Assembly (NCBI GenBank): GCA_014526335.1
Contig: JACTAT010000010.1
Location: 8,364,815 to 8,428,814, forward strand
Direction of reading: 5' to 3'
Source: Chrysaora quinquecirrha
Taxonomy: Eukaryota > Cnidaria > Scyphozoa > Semaeostomeae > Pelagiidae
Length of the DNA stretch: 64,000 nucleotides
Shown: in pieces, positions 47,640-58,260 of the stretch
How the letters are laid out: the number at the start of each line of letters is the position of its first letter
Position numbering within the stretch: the first letter of the stretch is position 1
Notes under the pieces: generated by a model
Databases searched by the model: none
The model's input: the letters and a program-made list of their open reading frames with translations, nothing else
Told to the model about the DNA's origin: nothing
Program-made: the position numbers and the translations under genes

Positions 47640-48312
47640 TAATTTATTGGAATCAACTGAAAACTGAAGACCTAGTTCTAGTTCTAGAGTAGTTTACAAA
47701 TTTAAGTGTACAAGCTGCAATGCTAGTTACTATGGGAAAACTTCCCGACATTTAGATACTTGCTGCCGTGAACATTTTGGTTTAGGAGAAACGGGTAATC
47801 CTGTTAAAGTCTGTTCCTCTTCTATTTTTGAACATAAATCTTCTTCTGGTCACAATGCTTCTTTTGATGACTTTTCCATTTTAAAGAAAGCCCCCAATGA
47901 TTTTGATCTCTTAATTTTTGAAAGTCTTCTTATTTTATGTGATAAACAGTCCCTTAATATTCAAACCTCGAGTATTCCTTTGTCTTTGTTTTATTTTTGT
48001 CACGATGCTGTAAAATTCTCTTGCTTTGCCTTTAATTAATTCAATCTTTAGTAATCCATTGTTATTGATTAGTATAAATTAACCATGATTGTAACTTTAA
48101 TTTCACCTTATGATGCAAAATGTTCATTAGCGAAACGTTGTTAACATGTCGTTTTCTTTCTTTAATTCATGGGCTAGCTATTTATTTAATTTCATTAAAT
48201 ATCTTGGATTCGTCGCCATGATTTGAATTTATTACTGATTATATTGCTCTGTCGTTAAAGACGCTGTCTTTTATTTTTCTACAATGTTTGTGGTCGCCAT
48301 ACTGGTTCTACA
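47640..48312 (+). repeat. Inverted 3'-end copy of the Penelope-like element (GIY-YIG arm)
   Basis: Plus-strand reading gives VVYKFKCTSCNASYYGKTSR, then HLDTCCREHFG, SSGHNASFDDFSILKKAPND and FESLLILCDKQSL. It is nearly the same protein as the left arm on the minus strand at 37940-38270, followed by matching non-coding tail sequence out to 48312. This copy has fewer lesions than the left one in the GIY-YIG core. Confidence 0.88.
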
Positions 48313-49349
48313 ATGGGAAGAACGTAGAGCAAGTTATGAAAGAGAGAGATCCCGAAATATTGATTTATATGAAAGCACGCTCAAAGCCTTGGCAAAAAGC
48401 CAGGAAGATTGTTCTTGTCCACCTGTGAAACACTACATTGGAAGAGCCGACTTTGAGTGTTTGAAAGCAAAAAATTACATGTGGGTGAGTCAGTTTAGCT
48501 GAGATGAAAATAAACTACCATCGTATATCTACTTCATGGAGCAAAAGTATTTTATTAATGACATCAATGTCGAAGAGTTGAATTTTGAAGTTTTGACTCC
48601 TGTGAGAATAGTAGACAGTAGTGGGAGTGTCATCAGTGCTGCAATGACAGCCAAAGCAGCATGTGAATGGGAAACCTTTATAAGACGGATTGCTAAAACA
48701 CAACTTGATTCAAGAAGATGCTTACTGATAAGATGTTGTCTGGTGACAAGAAGTTACACATGCACACAAATATACAAACGTAGTTATACAAGAACAATCG
48801 TAATGGATAATGCAAGCTACTATACGTGTTCACTTTGTACTTTAAATCTCTTGCCTATCGCAAATGAGAAAACACTAGAGGAACATGAATCAAGGTTCCA
48901 TCCTTGGTGCATTTCATTTTTCATTTTCATTTTCACTTTTTTAGGCATGGTAGCCCCGTCAGTTAAAAAAAACTGATTTACAGGGGGGCCATGCTTTATA
49001 GGATAAAATTTACATTATTAAAATATACAAATATAATATACCAATTAAATCTAAAAGTAATAATGAAGAAAGCAAAATTAAATGAGGAATGATAAAGGAG
49101 ACCATCTTACACCCTGCACAATTTCTCCAGCCCTTTTTTGAATTTTTGGAGCGTGGGTGCTTCTTTTCATTCATTATCTAGTCCATTCCATAGATTTGCC
49201 CCTCTGCATGAAAAGCTACTCTGACCAGCCAATGTCATAAACATTGGAGCTCTAAGGTTTACGTTGGAATTCCCCAGTGTGCGGGAGGTGGTCTCACTTG
49301 GTCTCACTCTAGTAAACATGTTGCTCATATAGGACGGCGCCTCTGGGTT

Positions 49350-52060
49350 TCAGGAATTAAAAGCCATTTTGAGTGTCTCAAACTCAATTAATTCCCTAAC
49401 GGTGGGCCATCCCAGGGCACAAATGAGTGGTGTGGCTGACTGATCATATCGACTACCTGTGACAGCTCTGGCAGCAAGATTCTGTAGTTTTTGCAATTTG
49501 CCAAACAGGGCAACAATATCTGAAGTAGGGTTCCACAAGGCTTTTATTCATCTGTTTAACGGTAGATGCAGGCACATAATTCTTAGAATATCGTAATATG
49601 CCAATACTTTTGGAAATCTTACACCTTAATGAGGCTAGATGAGAGGACCATTTTAACTGTGGATCAACATTAACTCCTAGATACTTAGTATTCTGAACCA
49701 TTTTGACTTCATCATTCTCAATTTTAAACTGAGGTTTAACTGATTCAGTAGAAGTCAAACTTTTTAGTTTACTTTGCGTGCCGATAATCATGCCTTCAGT
49801 TTTGGCCACATTTAATGATAGTTTGTTTCCTTGCAACCACGATTTTAAAGCTGCTAAATCAGCATTAACAGCTGCATTGATTTCAGAAACGGAGCTGGAT
49901 GCAAAATATATACTAGTATCGTCCACATACATAGAAACACGAGAGTGCTGTAAGCATTTAGGTAAATCGTTGATGTAGACCAAGAAAAGAAGGGATCCGA
50001 GACAGGATCCTTGGGGGACTCCACAGCTTATGGTTTCGTTACTTGATGATTGCCCATTTACTCCACAAAATTGCCTTCTGTTGGCGAGGTAGGAAACGAA
50101 CCATCGAAACTCCTTACCTTTGACGCCATAGTAGTCCATTTTACTCAATAGAATATCATGGTCTACTGTGTCAAAGGCTTTTTTGAGGTCAATAAAGACC
50201 GAAGCTGTATATTGACCTTTATCAATGTTAAGGTACCAGCCATTCGTGCACCTGAGCAGACTTGTAAGCATTGAATGGAGTAAAGGAAAACCTGACTGAT
50301 CCGAGAATATCAGATTATTGTCATTAAAGTAGGAGTACAACTGGTCAATGACTAGCTTTTCAAGCAAACGAGAGACGACAGAAAGTACTGAAATAGGTCT
50401 ATAGTTAGACTTGTCATCAGTGGACCCCATTTTGAAGATTGGTGCAACCCGTGCAGTCTTCCAGCTGTCCAGAAAGTGTCCCTCAGACAAGGACCAGTTG
50501 AACAGCTGTACAAGGGAAGGGATCATAATTTCAATGCCAATTTTCAGGAAAAAGCTAGAGATTTGATCAATGCCAAATCCGTAGGAAATTTTGACTTCAG
50601 AAAAAGCTTTAAGAACCTTTTTATTGTCGAGAGGAGAGAACGAAAACGAAGATGCAATGTTATTATCTCCGAATTCTCCATCTAGAAGTGGATTTTTCGT
50701 GGTCGGAATCGCATCACTAAGATCTTTACCAACATTGCAAAAAAAGTGATTCATGGTCTCCACTATATTCCGGGGATTAGAAATCACCTTTTCGTTTTCT
50801 TTAAAAGAGACAATGTTGGTTGTTTTAGATCTTTTATTTATCAGCTGGTTGACAGTTTTCCGAGTTTCTTTGATGTCCCCCTCACAGGAAACTAGCTTAT
50901 TCGAAAAATATTCCTTTTTTGCTTTACAGTTCAAATTGTGAGCTTTACAACAAAGTTGCTTGTAAGCGTTCATTAGTATTTCTGACTTCATTTTGACAGC
51001 ATTAACCTTAAGTTTAACTCTCGTTTTGAAAAGTTTTTTCAGGGATGGGGTAATCCAGGGACAAAAACGTTCGGTTACCCTTCGTTCTCTAATTGCAGCA
51101 TGGTTTTCAATTATGAGAGAAACCAGCTCAGACCATTTATTGATTGCATCGTCAACATTAACAGAATTATCTATTATTCTTTGCCAGTCGCAAGACGCAA
51201 GATCTTGAAGAAATAGACCTTTGTTAAAATTTTTCATTTGCCTCGATCTGATCATCTTGTGTTTAGCCGTAACGGAACCAAGGAAATTTCGTGTCACATA
51301 TACTAAATTGTGATCACTGATGGAGCACTTAATTACACCAGATTCCACTACATTACAAGGGTTGATGACGGCAATATGATCTATTATAGTAGAGCTATCT
51401 AACGTCTCTGGAGTAAGCTCAGTGATAAGCTGTTTTAGGCCAAACGAGTCATAAAACTCAAGGATACGTTTAGTAGGGTAAGGCAAATCTGAAGGCAGAG
51501 AAACAAGGGTAACATCACAGTTGGTGTCTCCAAAAGAAGAATCTCCTTGCCCTCGGACTCGAGGAATCGAAAAACTGCTTCTAACCTTTCAAATGAATCT
51601 ACAGGATCTGAGGGTGGCCGGTACCAGATGACTACAAAGAAGGGCTTGGCTCGAATTGGCTTAACCTCGAGACACCTGAACTCCAAACTGGAGAGTGGAA
51701 TATCTTCAGGCGAAGTAGCCACAAAGTTATCTTGTATGTAAAGTCCTACTCCATCTCCGTGTCGATTACGATCAAGCCCATCAAAGGGATATCCGTCAAT
51801 ATTTAGAAGTTCTCGAGAATATGTCAGGTCTATTTTTGTTTTGTTGAGGGCAAGCGGATGAATCCCTCTTTAATACAAAGCAGTTTGATATCCTCGTGGT
51901 GGGCAGGAAGACTGTTGACATTTAGCGATGCTATCACCATGCCCTTGCGAAATCCCAGCTTCCGACCTGCCGGTTGGGCTGTTTCAGAGATTGCATTTGG
52001 ATTTATTTCTAATGAAAGGGGCCTGACAATGGCATCACTAGAAAATTGTTGTACTCTGGG
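49350..52060 (-). pseudogene. LINE ORF2: APE endonuclease and reverse transcriptase
   Basis: The endonuclease part is frameshifted. GFRKGMVIASLNVNSLPAHH (about 51960-51900), VVIWYRPPSDPVDSFERLEA (about 51635-51580), GDTNCDVTLVSLPSDLPYP and STIIDHIAVINPCNV (about 51390) are the APE motifs. RT runs open from 51486 to 49453: APIFKMGSTDDKSNYRPISV, ASVFIDLKKAFDTVDHDIL (first Asp), CGVPQGSCLGSLLFLVYIND, SMYVDDTSIYF (YVDD at 49918-49929) and KTEGMIIGTQSK. The C-terminal extension QKLQNLAARAVTGSRYDQSA and ALGWPTVRELIEFETLKM is in another frame at 49538-49350. A few frameshifts only; a fairly recent insertion. Confidence 0.88.
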
Positions 52061-52067
52061 GTTACTA

Positions 52068-53375
52068 AGTCAATGGGTAGTAGATTTTATAGCCCTAAGG
52101 AAGTTGTTTGCAAACATTTTTACGCCTGCGTTATTGAGATGTATCTTACTACAGTTTAAGTGCATGGACGGGTTAATATTAGCATGGTGGAAATCTTCAA
52201 ATCCATGTTCTAAACATAGGTCTCTAAGGACAAGATTTACCTTAACTCTCTTTGGCTCGTATTTATTGTATCTAGGCACTAGACCGGAAATAACAACTTT
52301 TATGACTTTGCATATGCTTAGCTAGAGATGATGTCTTCAGCTATGTTAACGTCTGATTTCTCTATGTTAACTGTCCCAACGTGTAGAATGATTTGATTAG
52401 GATTTCTATCAATAACAGGCTGACACTAACTTTTCCTATCTTTAACAGTAGAGCCAGAGAATGGTTTTACATAGATCTTCTCGTCCTCGGGGCACGACTT
52501 CTTAAGTTCCAATCCTTTTACATCTTTCAGTAGCGAATCACCAACAATGTATGTTGATCGTTTACTTTGTTGTTTGTTTTCATCATTAATTCTAGTTGTC
52601 TGAGAATGTGATGCTGCAGTATTTACCCCAACAGGCTCAAGGCATTCAGGCGTCTTTGTCTCGCACTGCTTCGATGTCGGGTCAGAAATTATGGAGATGT
52701 TTTGAATCTCCTCTGTGTTCCAAATCTCTTGAGCAGAGCTGATTTTTCGATTTTTCCTTTTGTTGTGTCTTTTGCGATTGTTTTTCTGAGTTTTGCTTTG
52801 TTTGTGAATTCTATTGAAATTTTCCACGTCAATGTTTTCATAAACACCTGAAGGAGTTTCCCCTGAGTTTGGTGTATTGCAGCAATGAGACGATTTTCCT
52901 TTTTTGGTTTTGTCGTCTCCATCCTTCTTCAGCAGCGATTTAAATAAAAGTTTTCTTTTAATCGGTCGAGGCTTAATTCGATTCAGTAGTCGATTCAAGT
53001 CACTTACTGATCTCGCAAGCTCAGCTATCGTTTGAAAAATGTTGCTATCCCCAAATATCAACTCCTCTTTATCCTCAGTGGCCTTGGGAAATTCAGTTAA
53101 CAGATGGGTAGGAGGCGAGTTTACTTTTGTTCTCTTCTGAAACTCTTCTTCCTCCATGACAAAATAAGATTTCCGACCGTCTTCGTATGTTTTGCAAACT
53201 ATTTGTTGTAAATCCTCAAGTCTTCTTACCGTATTCCCAACGTCAGCTGGCCTAAGGCGATGTTTTGTGCAAACATGTCAAATGACAGTGTCGTAGTCTG
53301 GCCTGCTTTTTGCCTTTCTTATTGATTTAATCGCATCAAATACATTGGCGAATCTCACCTGATCTTCGTCTTTTG
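52068..53375 (-). pseudogene. LINE ORF1 with esterase-like domain
   Basis: N-terminal helical segment (VFDAIKSIRKAKSRPDYDTV, about 53340) followed by TGA and LRPADVGNTVRRLEDLQQIV. It is open from 53157 to 52426, with a basic region (KNNRKRHNKRKNRK) and the esterase start STYIVGDSLLKDVKGLELKK and KPFSGSTVKDRK, where GDS is the nucleophile block. After a frameshift near 52426, ILHVGTVNIEKSDV (the family has HVGTND) and CSKIHLNNAGVKMFANNFL ending at 52070 complete the domain. The order matches ORF1 proteins of CR1-like LINEs. Confidence 0.75.
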
Positions 53376-54589
53376 ACTCTTGCTACTTGCCATTTAAATT
53401 CTGTTTCATAAAAACTAAATATTATGGAGCGTGAAAAAAACGTGCCTTCCAATCGACCACGTGACGTAGAACCATCCAAACGAATCAGGTGTAAACGTAA
53501 GTATTCACCAAGTCGTTTTGATGATCACGAATTGGCATATCATAATGAAATCTGTAGACACTGTCATATTCGTTTGGCGAATAAAAAACAACTCAATGCA
53601 CATATCTGCCAGAAACATAACTTAAAATGCAATTTATGTCACATCGGTGAGAGTGATGTTGTATTTACCGATCAAAAATCCTGGCAAGATCATATAAAAA
53701 CTTTAACCATCAACAGCAAATTCCAACACTAGAACAATGTAACAGACACATGGCCCAGCATTTTAGCAGACTTGGTGTTAGTGCAAGCAATGTACCGACA
53801 GTAAGACGACTACACAAATTTATCAATCACTTAAAGTTTGACAATAACAGTAAACCCTGGGAGTCAGATGCTACAATACTGTTGACAGGTAGTGGGGCAA
53901 TCCAAAACAAAGTAAATAGTGAATATCGTCAAATGAAAAGGAATTTGCAATACCATGCAAATGAAGAAGACAGAACAAAAGATGACGAGAATACACGTAA
54001 AAGCACGACAGGGATGTTAAAAAAAGAATATATAGAACGACTGAAGCCTTTGTACCTGAACAATGCAAGAAATATGGTCACACATACTAAGAAAAATGAA
54101 GACGGCCATTTAGTTTCTATCAATGTACATTTACTCGACAATGATTACTTTTTCAACCAGGTCGAAAAAGCATTGCAAGATATTTTTCTAGCCGCAGCAC
54201 CACAATTACCATATAAACTTGCCCTTGGCTTTGGGTTTATGCTATACAAGGAACAAGGTTATGAAATAAAATTTTTTTATGTTAATGAACATTTGCAAAG
54301 AGATGTTGATAATGTAAAAGTTATCCAACAATTACCTAATATATGGACGATTGGGAACGTAGATGACGAAAAACAAATAGTAGAAGATCTTCCTTGAAGC
54401 AATTTTTATGGATTTGGTAAGAGATCATTTTGGAAATGCCTATGATGTAATGATCATCAGACCTACAAATTTAAAGGAAGAAATATTTCCCGCACACGAA
54501 GACAAATGAAGTTCTGTTATCATCAGGAAATTACACTGGCAGAGGTCAGAAGGAAGACAGTGACAACAATGACAGTGTCAACGATGGTG

Positions 54590-54631
54590 ATGATCATGAT
54601 AATGGTAATGATGATGATGATGATGATGATA

Positions 54632-54692
<61 letters not shown>
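54590..54692 (+). repeat. (GAT)n microsatellite within the polymerase gene
   Basis: Nearly pure GAT/ATG repeats, broken by ATAATG. In the coding frame it gives an Asp run flanked by other Asp/Asn/Glu-rich sequence. A shorter (GAT)n at 56338-56363 also encodes Asp. Both look like expansions of acidic linkers. Confidence 0.9.
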
Positions 54693-54695
<3 letters not shown>

Positions 54696-56417
54696 CTATT
54701 ATGATGATGTCGACAATGAAGATGAAAAAAGAAGGTCAAGAAATCCTTTTATAATTGAAGAAGCAGATTGCAATGATTATGATGATGACGAAAATTTGAT
54801 TAACGAGGAAGAAGTCAAAGAAGAAGAATCTTTACAGGATTTTCCGAAAAAGAAAAAAAGAAACAAGGAGAGAAAGGAAACGAACGAAGAAATGATTGCA
54901 AACTACATCAAAGTCATCAATGATTTCAGAAAAAGTTGAAGAATTTTGTGCAAGGGACCTTTTAAATGTAAAAAGAATCTGCTAGAAAATGGAAACAAAA
55001 TATGCTTCTTCCATTGTCTGGCGTATTTGCATTTAAAATGTAAAAGAAAAGAACTTACAGAACAAAATGTAATTGAAAGAGGAAAAGCATTTTTTCATGA
55101 ATTCTGTATTCAGTATGGTATTGAAGAAAATGATGATGAATTTTGTGTGGAATATCTCATATGGAACCTTTTTTCAGAACGAGAATTAACATATTCACTA
55201 TTTCGAAGATTGTTCAAGCAGAAAAAACAGAAACTGGAAGAGCTAAAGTCAAAGATGGGAAGCAGAGTTTATTAAACACGAAAATCCCAGAATTTCAATG
55301 CATGCATAGCTGTAGAAACGCAACCACATACAAAAACGACTATGAAACCCTTGACTTGCTACTGCATGACAATCACTATTATTTGATACTGGATAAAAAT
55401 CGACTTTGGTTTAATAGATTTAAATGTTTTGCTTGTGGCACGGGGTTCAAAAAGTCGAGAGTGGATGTTATAAAGAAGCACATGGCAAATCATTGCATTA
55501 AAATAAAGCACAGGTACAAAAAAGGAATGGTAGAACAAACAAAGAATTTATGGGAAGATGCGAAGTATACCTTTGGTATACCTGAAAAATTATTACCCGA
55601 ATTGAGAGAAAAGGAAAGAGAGGAGAGAAGTGAAGACAAAATGGAACAAGTGAAGAAACTATATTATACCCAAGAGATTATAAACTACGATTTTGAAGCT
55701 GTTCTACAGAAAGTTACAACTCAGATGTTAAGAGATGAAAGAAGATTACTCCTCGAGCAGCGTGTTCAGAATGTTGACCTACGTGAAAATGTCTTTGACG
55801 AAATTGATTCTATGCTAATTGATAATGAAGATAGCAATCCTGAAGAAATGGTTTACGATGACGATGGTAACAGCATAACTACAACAGAGTTCGTGGAGCG
55901 ATATCCAGACAAAGATTACTACACGAAAAATGTAGCTGTATCTTACGCTCTTGCTTACAACTTTAATGCTGCTTCAGTTACAGATCCTGATGTGTTGAGA
56001 GACTTTATCATTGAAGAACAGATTGAAGAATATAATAGAAAAGACAACGAAGTATTTTCCGAAGAAGAAGGTTGCTTTGTTGAATATAAAGACAATGAAA
56101 ATCCAAAAGAATTGGTGAAACATTTCATGATCAATTTAATTAAACTGGCAAGAGCATGTTGAGAAATTTTGAGAGAACGTTATCGAGAGATTTTATTATT
56201 CATCGAGGGCTGGTTTGAAGAAAGAGGATTAGAGTGTTTTTTATTGACAAACATTGGCTGTGATATTAAGCATATCGTAAATGCAAAAGAAAGAAGCAGC
56301 AGTATCAAAGACAGTCAAGATCGTGACACCGATCAAGATGATGATGATGATGATGATGATGATGAAAAGACGTCCAGCTCAGATATGCTGGAAATTTTGC
56401 AACACGAAATAACATAG

Positions 56418-58260
56418 AGCAGAAATGTTACTTATGCGCGCGCATTTTCTTCTGCACTTGCAAAAACGAAAATTGAGTTGAATTTTCTGCTGTTGAACAA
56501 AGGCACAAAGCTGTGAGGATTTTGCTTGTGTGTTTAATGTTTCGAATTTTGGTTAATTATTTGTGTTGAATAAAGCTTTGGAAACTCAGACAAAATGAAT
56601 ATAAAACAATGATATTTTCTGGGGAAATCAGTGATGATGGATTATTCACTTTTCCAAAGAGATGTGTTTATGCACACAACTCTTGGTTTAGGCCACACCA
56701 TGATAAACTCTCTTTGTGGGGAAAAACAATAAATAACTTTTCATGAATAACTTTTTGAAGAACACTATGAAATGTTTAAAAAATGTGAAAAAAGTGAATA
56801 AAGTAAAGAAAGTAAGATAAAAAATTAGTTATTTTAGCTTCACCCAGAAATGACAAGTTAACAAATTCAACAAACTAAATTTTTGAAATTTGAAATTCAT
56901 TGTCTATTCTAAACAAAAACAGAGATATCTCTAACAACATCCTTCTTCAGCATTAATTATCCTGTCAGCAACTGCCCAGCTTATCAGTTAAAGTACACAT
57001 CTGCTCCACAGAATATATCACAAGACAGGCCAGTTTTGTTTACTATTATACATCATTTGTTGCTTGAAGTGTGGTTCACAAGTGAAATTCTATGAACAGT
57101 TGGAATGTTGGATTATTTTTGAGCCCTCATTCCCAAAAAGCTTTGTCCTGAACAGCAAAAACTTCAGGACCAAACTTTTTTGTGAATGATTGAATGAAGA
57201 TGGCATTTATTTCCCCCATAAAAATTATTTTTAACAGCTTTGTACTGACTCTGGAATGCTCAACAATTTTCAGAACATTGCATAGGTGATCTGAAAGAAA
57301 AAAAACAGACACTAATTACCCTAGGATTACAAAACACATAATTGTTTGAAGAGGAAAGTCGCAGTGCCCTTTGAATATAACATTCACATGCTTTGCTAAA
57401 AGAATTTTAATCAATATTGTACATTACATAAAGCAGAACAGTACTTGAAAAATAGAATGGAATGGGCCTAGGCAACATGTCATTAAAAGCTTAAAATTAT
57501 GAATACATTTGGAGAAAAATTTCAGTATGTTTGCCAATTTTCCCACGAGTGAGATATAGTGTTTTAAGGAGTTTGAGATATGCTCTTTCAGCTGAAAAAA
57601 AAATTGTGTTGTGGCAGGGTAGGGATTTTTCACAATTTGCAACTGAATCTACCCATATAAAGTTTTGCATTTTTATTACGAAAATGTACACTAATTTTTT
57701 GTTCCGCAGTAGAAAAGTAACGGCATGCTCGATCTCTAATGAGGTTTGAAAACTTGAGAATTTAAGCTTGGGCCTACGCCAGGTAACATAAAAAATTAAT
57801 AAAAAGTTAGGTTTGTATCGAAATATTTGTGAGTGAAGAATTTAGATTGATAGGGGAAGTGTGTTCTCAATGTTCAACTGATGCCAGTTTGAGCTAAAAT
57901 TTGAAATAGTTTGCCAATTTTCCGAGTATACAGACCTGTATCAGAATGTCATCCTCATCTTGGAGATCCATTTCGTGAAAAATTCATCTTGTGGCAGGGT
58001 ACAGTTTTTGAGATATCTTTAATTTACATTTCCAGAAATTTCGCTGTAAAAACAGTCTTCCCTGCTGATGAAATATGAGCATCTATTTACCACTTAAACC
58101 CTACAGATCTCCATGAAACTTCACTTGACTGTAGCCACCTCCTCAGTCTACAGCATCATGGCCACCCTTTTCACTTCGCGCGTTCCAAGATGCCTGATCA
58201 CGCTGTTGGGTTCCTGTGGTGAAAAAATTCTCTGCCCCTCCCTCCTCCCTCCATTTTGAC
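56418..58260. other. Insertion-like non-coding segment inside the polymerase gene
   Basis: About 1.8 kb between polymerase-coding segments. It contains a short satellite trace (AATGTGAAAAAAGTGAATAA near 56780) and two diverged copies of a GTTTGCCAATTTTCC ... TTGTGGCAGGGTA block (57527-57625 and 57909-58005). No terminal repeats or target duplication were found, so the boundaries are approximate. Confidence 0.5.

Larger units (their letters stand above)
37605..48312 (-). mobile_element. Penelope-like element with inverted 3'-end copy, carrying nested insertions
   Basis: Ends TGTAGAACCAGTA at 37605 and TACTGGTTCTACA at 48312, flanked by AT. The element reads on the minus strand. The RT N-terminus is at 47634-47289, the palm at 41011-40412 and the YMDD region from 38879 down, followed by a GIY-YIG endonuclease at about 38270-37940. 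The right arm 47640-48312 is an inverted copy of the left 37605-38300 (its own 3' end). Penelope-like elements are known for such inverted or tandem terminal copies. Two other transposons sit inside it (38888-40411 and 41015-47285). Confidence 0.85.
37574..48915 (+). pseudogene. Unrecognised gene (ORF B), split by the Penelope-like element
   Basis: Starts at ATG 37574, where the first ten codons (MIEESLEKHK) run into the Penelope-like insertion. The same frame resumes at 48315 and continues to the LINE at about 48917 if a 2-bp AT duplication is assumed. Segments: EERRASYERERSRNIDLYES, KNYMWVSQFS, a TGA at 48500-48502, then DINVEELNFEVLTPVRIVDS, MTAKAACEWETFIRRIAKTQ, and a C-terminal zinc-finger-like YYTCSLCTLNLLPIANEK with EEHESRFH (C-x2-C...H-x4-H). 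About 210 codons with one stop. It ends shortly before the polymerase start codon at 53424 once the LINE is ignored. Function unknown. Confidence 0.55.
48917..53395 (-). mobile_element. Near full-length non-LTR retrotransposon (CR1/L2-like LINE)
   Basis: Reads on the minus strand: ORF1 with an esterase-type domain, ORF2 with APE endonuclease and reverse transcriptase, and a 3' UTR ending in a short AAAGTGAAAATGAAAATG tail at 48945-48917. An ORF1 with an SGNH-esterase domain, no RNase H and a microsatellite tail rather than poly(A) are features of CR1/L2-group LINEs. It is inserted between ORF B and the polymerase start, separating them. Confidence 0.85.

Noticed and set aside
53750..54397. 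Treating the polymerase pieces as separate genes
   Set aside because: The motif order from zinc finger through exonuclease, palm and thumb follows a single polymerase, and the breaks coincide with frameshifts, low-complexity tracts or an insertion.
54506..54754. Met-rich frame
   Set aside because: Out-of-frame reading of the (GAT)n repeat; the Asp frame belongs to the polymerase gene.
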